Positions 56,864 to 64,000 of a stretch of DNA of 64,000 nt are shown one piece after another. Below the pieces are notes generated by a model. It was given only the letters and a program-made list of their open reading frames with translations, was not told the DNA's origin and ran no database searches. Location of the stretch: assembly GCA_907164885.2 (NCBI GenBank), contig OU015497.1:67095077-67159076 (forward strand), given 5' to 3'. The position numbers were made by a program, and so were the translations under genes. Origin of the DNA: Dolomedes plantarius (Eukaryota; Arthropoda; Arachnida; Araneae; Dolomedidae). Every line of letters begins with the position of its first letter. Within the stretch, counting starts at the first letter, position 1.

Positions 56864-57396
56864 ACATGGGGCGTACGCCCGTCGGTCATTAAAAAGAAGA
56901 ATGCCGCACCCCCACATCACCATCATCTCTGTAGACCCTGGAATGGTAGTCTGTCCGAAATAACCAGTCGTCGACACGAGTGTTTAAGGGAACATTTTAT
57001 TGAGATCACCGACCGAACCGTCGGTATGCGAGCAGCAAAGCAATTACAAAAAATCCGTCCTACTTCCGGACGTCACGAGTTATATAGACTCTATCTCATC
57101 ACGTGATTAAAAGGTGTGTCTTAATGGTTGATTGGTTTAAAGTTAGTATTGATGCGCAGAACTGATTTATTCTCGTAGTGACGCCACGCACTTCTCTTTA
57201 GTTAAAAAAGACAGCCATCTTGAATGATTTTGCCTAAGGCTGTAATAATGGAATTTAACGCGAATGCCCAAAGGGAATTAAATGTTTTAAGGGATTAAAA
57301 AAGGGTTTGTAATTTGGAATAGTAAAGTGAGGAATTAATAGTTTTTAAATGTTAAGAGTGTTGAATTAAGAAATTACTAGTTTTTAATATTATAGA
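56860..57396 (-). mobile_element. Solo LTR, minus orientation, facing 56211-56774
   Basis: Plus-strand left edge TGTAACATGGGGCG, right edge AATATTATAGA. About 400 bp from the right edge inwards are shared with the facing LTR, and about 300 with the solo LTR at 17674. Its outer flank (AATATATGA) is TA-like and has no polypurine tract, so it is a solo LTR that landed in TA-rich DNA. Confidence 0.75.
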
Positions 57397-59070
57397 AATA
57401 TATGAAATAATAACGTTCTAAAAATAACGCTTCCTCTACTAACTTTGTCCTATTGCAATAAAGCATTACTCCTCAATTTGACCAGAAATAACTTAGTAGA
57501 TTTTCCCCAAAGTCCACGTGCTGACAAAAAGCTTACATAAGAGGAGTGTTCTAGAAGCTATGACGTGACCTCGTTAGATATGGCGTGAGGAGGTCAGGTG
57601 TAACATTTTAACCAATTAAAAGTTCAGAGAACCTCTACCTTTCGACATCTGAGTGTCTCTTGGAAGCTTGTGTGTCTGCTCTCAAACAGCAAACATGTAG
57701 CGTTTCGCTGCTGTCAATATGTGGTGGCGGGCCCCGTCTCTGCTAGCCGCGATGTACCCTTGTCTCTCCGCTCATCATCCTGATAATGTAGTAAATTGCG
57801 CTACGGTTTTTATTGTTATGTGCTGGGCCGACAGTCCCAGGACGATATTTCCTACTCATAAAGTTCTATAGCTATTGTAACTGGAATTTAACTAGTGTAC
57901 TTGAGCCAGTACAGTATTCCTTAATAAAGAACTGTGTACCCAGCCATGCGGAGTATTATGTTTTCTCGCCTGGACATTCAGCCAGGCCCTAGCTAATCAG
58001 CCACAATTTCCATTTGTCTATTTCCCAGTCAGCTTTTTACGACTACATCTAGGAGTTTCAAGTTCATATGTTTAAAATGTATTATAGATAAACTAAGTCT
58101 TGGAGAATTATTTATAAGTCATATTCTTAAATAGGACTTCAGGTTATAATGTATATAGATTTTCTAAACAATCTCTATACAATCTTTATTCTAAACTATC
58201 TCTATTGTAACAAGCTATGTTATTTTTCTCTCGGGGTCTCAAAATATCGACATAATTTCACAATAAACCCAGAATTCACTTCTTAAGACTGGCTGCAGGC
58301 ATTGGATGTGTATTGTAAATGAATATTCTAAAAGTCTTAGAAAAACAAGTTATTAATTTTGCAAGGATTACTTTGTTGGCAGTCTTCTCGAAAGATACAT
58401 TGTTAACTGTAAATTGCAATGCTAATCAACATGAAATTTCCATCTTAATTACTCTAATCTGGCAATATTTTTATGAAACAAGTTTAAACTAACTATTAAA
58501 ATTAATTTTCCAGAGGCCCGTAATCTCTTATGTTCGTGTTATAGAATTTTTAGTTTCATATGTTCCATCTTTCTTTGATTTTTTTTTTACTTTTTAATCC
58601 CGTTTTCTAAAAATGATCGCAATAATTTATTCTTCCCTGATGTTAAATATAATTAACTTTGTATAAAATAGTTTAATTGCGAAATTGAAATTTTGATGTT
58701 GATTTGTCAAATCAATGTTGTAGTTTATATTACTTTCATTTATGTTATTACAGTGGTAATGGGGTACACAGATAGAAATAAATTTCTAAAAGTACTAAAA
58801 TGTAAATATTGAAAATTCTAATTTTCAAGTACACTTCTGCTAAATAGATGTATATATCTTTCAGCATTTGTAAATAATCCTTGTTTCTCATTAATTAAAG
58901 TGTAATTTGTGTGAAATATCGTTTAGTTGCAGTTATTGAGCGTTCGATTCCAATATGCGACCCTTTGGCGAGCATGGTCACAAATCTGGTGCCATTTGAG
59001 GATATTTGGCGACACTATGGGTGTCCGGAGAACCAATCAGATTTAACTTTGGTGGGGGGGGGGATCCGGG
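57397..59070. other. Non-coding DNA with an LTR-like GC-richer block
   Basis: The block at about 57540-58010 is GC-richer, with TGACGTGACC near its start and AATAAAG at 57923 followed by about 90 bp, a layout that would fit a solo LTR. No second copy or target duplication was found. The remainder is AT-rich. Confidence 0.4.
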
Positions 59071-59521
59071 GTTGCCTTAAGGCCAGGAGCCCACTGGCAA
59101 CTTTTAATTTGGGCAACTAAACAGTTTAGTAACTTGAAAGTTGCCGGATACCTTCGACAAGCGCCCACTAGCAAGGTTGAAAAAAATGTTTGTAATATGT
59201 ATTTTATTTCAATAAACTTGAAAATTTTTAAGAAAATCTTTTTTCTTACCTTAAAGTCACAGCTAATCTTTCCTGTGGTGGTATAGCCAAACGTAATCTT
59301 GTATTTTGGTAAGAAATACTGGGCCCCACTAATAACAACAGGTTGTCGAAACTTTCAACTCTCATCCGAAAGTAATTGAAAAATTTTGTTGGGTGTACTC
59401 TTAAATCTTCAAATAATTTATAAAACTGCCCGTTAAATAATCTCCTACTTATTATTGGTTGGAAAAAAAATCTTCTGTGGCTTTGTTTACGTTTTCGCCG
59501 TAGAGCGAGGGCACAAAACAT
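59071..59521 (-). pseudogene. PIF/Harbinger transposase first exon and 3' terminal region
   Basis: The minus-strand frame 59521-59246 contains RRFFFQPIISRR, then FYKLFEDLR, KFFNYFRM, SFDNLL and PPQERLAVTLR. This order is typical of the N-terminal part of the PIF/Harbinger nuclease family (DDE_Tnp_4). Right after LAVTLR comes AAG|GTAAGAAA, an ideal splice donor, so the frame probably ends at an intron rather than a stop. The catalytic exons are absent: within about 170 bp the sequence reaches a GGGCTCCTGGCCTTAAGG terminus-like motif (about 59075-59095). The 5' side is cut by the Tc1 element at 59566. It is an internally deleted copy. Confidence 0.75.
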
Positions 59522-59566
59522 GCAGCTTCCACGAAATCCATTTTCAAACTGATTTCAAAGCAACTA

Positions 59567-60978
59567 CACTGCTGGCCACCCAAATTGCAACACCAAGAAA
59601 GACAAGAGATATCACAACAAAATTTATTTTGTAGATAACATGTTGACCAAGTATCAAATGATTAAATTTATAGACTTCTGTGAAGTGTGGTTCCTGCCAA
59701 AATCAGTAGCCAGAGTAGCCGCCATTGTTGGAGATCACCGCTGCCACACGCCTCGGCATTGATTCAAAGAGACTTTGGATGAGTTCTTGGGGTACAGCAG
59801 ACCAAACAGCTTCCACACGTTGCCAAAGTTGATCTGCTGTCGCAGGTGGGGATGGAATCTGGGTCAATCGTAGAGCAACCATGGACCACATGTTTTCTAT
59901 CGGCGAAAGATCCGGAGATCGAGGCGGCCAGGGAAGCTTCGTCAATCGCCAGATTGACGAAGAACCGTTGGACAATGCGTGCCACGTGTGATCGCGCATT
60001 ATCCTGTTGAAATATGGCTGTGGGCAAGCCCTGAAGGTAAGGAAGGACAACTGCCTCCAACACCTCGGAGATGTAGCGCTGGTTGTTTAAAGTACCGGCA
60101 ATGCGTACTAGATGTGTGCAACAGTGATATCCAATACCGCCCCATACCGTAATATCAGGTGCAGGACCAGTGTGGCGGTGCATAACGCAGCTGTTCAGCA
60201 TCCTCTCTTCACGGTGTCTCCAGACTCGAATGCGACCATCGTGGTGTTGCAGACAGAAGTGTGACTCGTCAGTAAAGACAATTTCATTCCATTCTGCCGT
60301 CCACATCCTTCTGACATCGCACCATTGGCGGCGGAGACGTCTGTGGTTCTGCGTCAAGGTTAGACAAAGCAATGGACGTCTTGCGGACAGACCACTCTGC
60401 TGTAAACGGCGTCGAATGGTACGCGCAGACACTGGATGATGCGTTACAGACTGCATGTGCTGTGCTATGGTTCGTGATGTGACTGAGCGATCCGTCACTG
60501 CCATGCGCACAATTTGCCTGTCATCACTTGAAGTGGTGCGCTGAGGTGGATGCGATCGCACACGCCGGTCCGTCGTACCCTCCTGCATCCAACGATCACA
60601 TATCCTCATTACAGTTGTTTGGTTTCGTCCAACACGACTACCGATTTCCCTGAAAGATAATCCACAATCTCGGTAGGCCACTATCCTTCCTCTGTCGAAC
60701 TCGGATACTTGATCAAAATATGATCGCTGTTTTCGAGGAGGAATAATTGATCGTTTTTTTTTGAAAAAACCTCAAGAAAAACACAATTGCCGAACTTGAA
60801 ATCGTCGAAATATCCAAGCCTTAAATAGCGCTTTGAAGTGGCGCCACAGGAGCGCGTTATGTGCGTCTGCTCTGAAATTCTAATCATTTGCATATCTCAC
60901 CTCCGCTAATGCATGTTGTAAATTTCATGTTATTTGCATGTTTCCTTCAGCGTGTTGCATTTACAGTGACCAGCAGTG
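59567..60978 (-). mobile_element. Near-complete Tc1-like element
   Basis: 1412 bp flanked by TA (59565-59566 and 60979-60980). Termini: CACTGCTGGCCAC at the left; reverse complement of the right, CACTGCTGGTCAC. Carries one transposase gene on the minus strand with a single frameshift. It abuts the Harbinger exon on one side and a DINE-like copy 22 bp away on the other. Confidence 0.93.
59703..60747 (-). pseudogene. Tc1-like transposase with one frameshift
   Basis: Coding similarity starts near 60747, where the expected ATG is ATT, so the true start is mutated or lies elsewhere. Bipartite paired-like DNA-binding domain: FDRGRIVAYRDCGLSFREIG, then a GRNQTTVMRICDRW helix, then a second helix-turn-helix. 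Catalytic DDE: Asp in FTDESHF, Asp in FQQDNARSH, Glu in SPDLSPIENMW. The frame changes between about 59930 and 59955, just before the Glu block, which is then read in the second frame to a stop at 59703. Length and domain order otherwise match a full Tc1 transposase of about 340 residues. It cuts and pastes the element at TA. Confidence 0.92.
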
Positions 60979-61000
60979 TACATATATTCTTTAATAATTA

Positions 61001-61174
61001 TAACGTAGGATTACGTTCCTCCATAACGGTCCCCCGAAAGAAAAATTTCAGAGGCTAAAACGGTCCGTCGTACCTAGCGAGTTATGATTTTAGCAATGCC
61101 ACAAACGCAGTCTGTATCGCTTGGACAAACAGTAAACAGTTGAACAGAAAAGTATCAAAATGCGTCAAAATTTT

Positions 61175-61270
<96 letters not shown>

Positions 61271-61342
61271 AAAGAAGTAAGCAACGATAAGAAATTCTAA
61301 GTTAATAATCTTCAATAGTTTCGTTGGAAGAGACTACCTAAA
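61001..61342 (+). mobile_element. DINE-1/Helentron-like element, copy F, with long (TA)n core
   Basis: The most complete copy. 5' subterminal repeat TAACGTAGGATTACGTTCC, body with AATGCGTCAAAATTTT, about 45 TA units (61178-61268), ACAAAAGAAGTAAGCAACGA, a degenerate 3' repeat, and the stem-loop at about 61314-61338. Confidence 0.85.
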
Positions 61343-62753
61343 ATTTTTAAAGTAATTTTTAAGCTTTATAGCCCAAAAGGTAACGGTACACAAAGTGCTT
61401 GATGTTGGAAAACAATCAGATTATGATAACGTGTAGTTTTTTTTAATATTCTGCCAACAAATCTGTGCACTGGTAACACAAATAAAGTGGAATTCACTGC
61501 TTAGAAAAATAAATTCACTTGTACTAGAATATATAGTTGTTATATTACACAACTTAAGTATTCTGCTCTGGTTAGAGATAGTGCTATAATGTATACCTTT
61601 TTTCAGACATTAGAACATATTAATATATTTGTTCGACAGTTTAAACCCCACAGTAGCATTAGAATGTAGTTAAGAATTGTCTTTAAGAGATTATAGTGTT
61701 AAGATAACCGTGTTGAAAATTATTGTGTATTCAGAAAAATTGAGGGTCAAACCAGTTAAATATAAACCATTAAAATCATGTGATACAAATGTTATACTAT
61801 AGAAAAATGGCCAAAACAGGACTTCATCCCCGTTTATCAAAATCCCCCAAAGAACCAGTCAATAGCCTTGAATTTGAAATGTCTGAGTGCGTTTTCAGAA
61901 GTCTTAGGCCTATTTATAAGTAACAGCCCTATCATGTATAATACACGCAGTTATAGAGATGGTTTCATTGTTGAACTTTAGTCAAAAATACGTCGAATTT
62001 TACATTACAAGGATATAAAGTTATTTAGTTTACACAACCTCTACTGGCCATTGATTTTAAAACGAACGGCATTTTTACATATTTCTATAATACATGCTTT
62101 GACAACAGTTCGAATTCATTTAATGATAAGCGAGAATTATAAATTATATCAATTCAAGAAGCTACATTATTTTATGCAACATCCTATTTTTTTTTTTTTT
62201 TATTACTCTCAAAAGTTTATTATTCCTTGCTGCCATTCAGCAGAATGTATCTTTGCGGTTACTTTACTTTCTCTGCTGAAATTCGGCAGAATACAAGTCT
62301 CCACATCCATTGAATTTAATTTTCTTATAATATGATTAACTATAGAAATTACTTATAATATTGGAATCTATTTCATCATTTCCTGCTTTGTGTAATTCTT
62401 TTAGTGTTTGGTATATTTGATCTTTCTGCGATATTGCCTGAAATCATACTCCATACAGCGTCGACTCAGTTATGAAGTTAATTGTAACCGTAGTTATTGC
62501 ACTGGTTAAATTATCTGGGTTCCGCACGTAGTGATTGATGAAGTCTTTTATTATTTTTGAACTTATTTATTATTTTTGAATAATTAGCCACTGCTAGTGA
62601 GTGTCTACTTTGCAGAATATATCTGTTAAAAACATTCGCTTTTTTAGAGTTTAACAATAATGTCCTCCATAATTCATTATTATACTGAATTCCGTTTTAC
62701 TTCCTTTATCAAACTGACTTTAGTGACAAATTTACTCTCCTTGTGTCTGTCTG

Positions 62754-62757
<4 letters not shown>
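61343..62757. other. AT-rich non-coding DNA
   Basis: Nothing recognised. Confidence 0.5.

Positions 62758-62785
<28 letters not shown>
62758..62785. repeat. (TA)n microsatellite with CTGT lead
   Basis: About 14 TA units preceded by three CTGT units. Confidence 0.95.
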
Positions 62786-62998
62786 ACGCGTATTTATGCG
62801 GCACAAAAATTAGTGATATTTCTACACTCCGAATGGCAACGGTTGCAACTACCAGATATAAACATTGGCCAACCGCATGTGTGTAGTGGCTCAAGGATAG
62901 CACGTTATTTGGTAGAATTTGATTGCTGTATTTTACACGTGAACAATTTTAATTTATTCACGAGATAATTTATTCTTTTGTTCCATCGGTTTTTCTAA

Positions 62999-63166
62999 AT
63001 GTATGTAAGAGGACAAACTTTTGACAAAATATGTTTAGACCTATCAAATCCAGTGTTTAGTCATGGACAGTTGTATGTAGGCTTATCTAGAATCTGTTCT
63101 TTTGATCCTGTCACTGTAGTATCTCCTATTTCTGAAATACTCAACTGTGTATATCAAGAAGTTTGA
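62999..63166 (+). pseudogene. Helitron helicase, last ~50 residues
   Basis: The frame reads GQTFDKICLDLSNPVFSHGQ, then LYVGLSRICSFDPV, and ends EV-stop at 63164. The GQTF and SHGQLYV..SR motifs are the last two conserved helicase blocks (V and VI) of the Pif1-like helicase in Helitron transposases. A TAA directly upstream (62996) and the lack of earlier motifs show it is a tail fragment. Host PIF1 is less likely, because the FSHGQLYV spelling is typical of Helitrons. Confidence 0.82.
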
Positions 63167-63330
63167 GGAATATCATAGTAAAATACACTAGCCAACAGTG
63201 AAAATGTAACAAGAATAAAATCAGTTTTTCTGTACTAAATCAACCACGCTGATCACGAAAACGACCATGAAAATCCCCAATAAGCTCTAGTTTTCGATAT
63301 ATGAGGGGGGGGGTTCGTATCAGTTAATGA
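63167..63330. other. Spacer between helicase tail and the next fragment
   Basis: Could contain a Helitron 3' end, but no hairpin followed by CTRR was identified. A run of nine G lies at about 63305. Confidence 0.3.
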
Positions 63331-63389
63331 TAAGCATTTCCTTTGAGCCTTCCTGATATAGCTTTCGAAATTCCGAGGATGGTAAAAAG

Positions 63390-64000
63390 CATGACGTTAT
63401 CCCCTTACGAAAACACTCAGCAACACAAAAGCATACAATGTGAGTTGAATGATCTGGTAAGAGATCTACAATTTCCTAAATGTAAAGCCGAAATGTTGGC
63501 GTCTAAACTGCAGCAATAGAATTGTTTTGACCAGACTGTAAATGTGACTACGTTCCATGACCGCCATACTCCCTTCCTTCAGTGTTTTATAAGTGAAAAT
63601 AATTTGGTATTTCTTAGTAACATAGACGGTCTCATGGCAAGTATGGAAATTGACAGCAAAATTGATTAATGGAGACTGTTCATCGATTTACCAAAGTTAA
63701 GTCTAAAAGCTGTCCTTCTGCATAATGCAAATGTGTTTCCATCTGTTCCGATTGGTTATACAGCTTACATGAAAGAAACGTATGAGAACATGAAGCAACT
63801 GTTATGCACAGTAAACTACGACAAGTTTAAGTGGCAAATTTCCAGTGATCTGAAAGTCATTGCCATATTACTTGGCCTGCAACAAGGTTATACGAAATTC
63901 TGTTTCTTTTTGTGTTTATGGGTTAGCCGTGCAAGGGCACGTCACTACAGACAAAAGGATTGGCCTGTGCGTCAATCATTTAAACCTGGAACACACGATG
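63390..64000 (+). pseudogene. Fragment of an orphan arthropod gene family, runs off the window
   Basis: One frame is open from about 63390 to the window end except for TAG at about 63517 and TAA at about 63667. Visible blocks: DLVRDLQFPKCKAEMLASKL, LVFLSNIDGL, WRLFID, LSLKAVLLHN, SVPIGY, MKETYENMKQLL, DLKVIAILLG, CFFLCLW and RHYRQKDWP. From memory this pattern belongs to a multi-copy family of uncharacterised proteins in arthropod genomes, with Cys pairs near FFLCLW that might bind metal. I know of no proven function and suspect a transposon origin. Both stops fall where the family has ordinary residues (TGG to TAG is likely for the first), so it is decayed. Confidence 0.6.

Overview
This window looks like intergenic DNA from an animal nucleus, very probably an arthropod. 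A chelicerate such as a spider would fit, but nothing in the sequence proves the lineage. It is visibly AT-rich, has no closely packed reading frames, no operons and no recognisable host gene, and carries many (TA)n and (TG)n microsatellites. Nearly everything that can be named is a transposable element or a relic of one. Most long open frames outside the retroelements are translations of AT-rich or microsatellite DNA and are not annotated.

Layout. 1-4.3 kb: a TIR MITE (1004-1249) and a degenerate tandem triplication of a roughly 0.5-kb unit, one copy split by a TIR element. 5-6.3 kb: microsatellite and two mariner/Tc1 remnants. 7.9-12.4 kb: two tRNA-derived SINEs and a large inverted repeat (two arms of about 0.6 kb) enclosing two short piggyBac-type elements with TTAA duplications. 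13.9-16.3 kb: LTR-like segment, mariner 3' remnant, microsatellites. 16.2-28.1 kb: most copies of a dispersed element with a DINE-1/Helentron-like plan (subterminal inverted repeats, embedded (TA)n, 3' stem-loop), one of them split by a solo LTR, plus a decayed Ty3/gypsy gag. 29.1-31.9 kb: a 118-bp satellite interrupted by DNA that carries an internally deleted piggyBac. 33-34.2 kb: LINE reverse transcriptase fragment. 38.6-42.4 kb: an old 3.8-kb piggyBac-type element. 44.2-56.8 kb: the centrepiece, a decayed Ty3/gypsy element whose gag is split by a younger, apparently intact Ty3/gypsy element with near-identical LTRs. 56.2-57.4 kb: two related LTRs facing each other across a (TA)n tract. 59-61 kb: PIF/Harbinger exon, near-complete Tc1 element and another DINE-like copy. 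63-64 kb: Helitron helicase tail and a decayed fragment of an orphan gene family.

How the parts relate. The window is a stratigraphy of insertions. The inner gypsy element lies inside the gag of the outer one, flanked by a 4-bp AACA duplication, and the outer reading frame resumes in phase after it. Outer gag and pol then share one frame separated by a single TGA followed by CAA TTA, a context known for stop-codon readthrough in plant viruses. An LTR family of about 540-565 bp is always found beside (TA)n, once inside the (TA)n core of a DINE-like element. The autonomous proteins that could mobilise the non-autonomous families (piggyBac, Helitron/Helentron, mariner) are present only as fragments.
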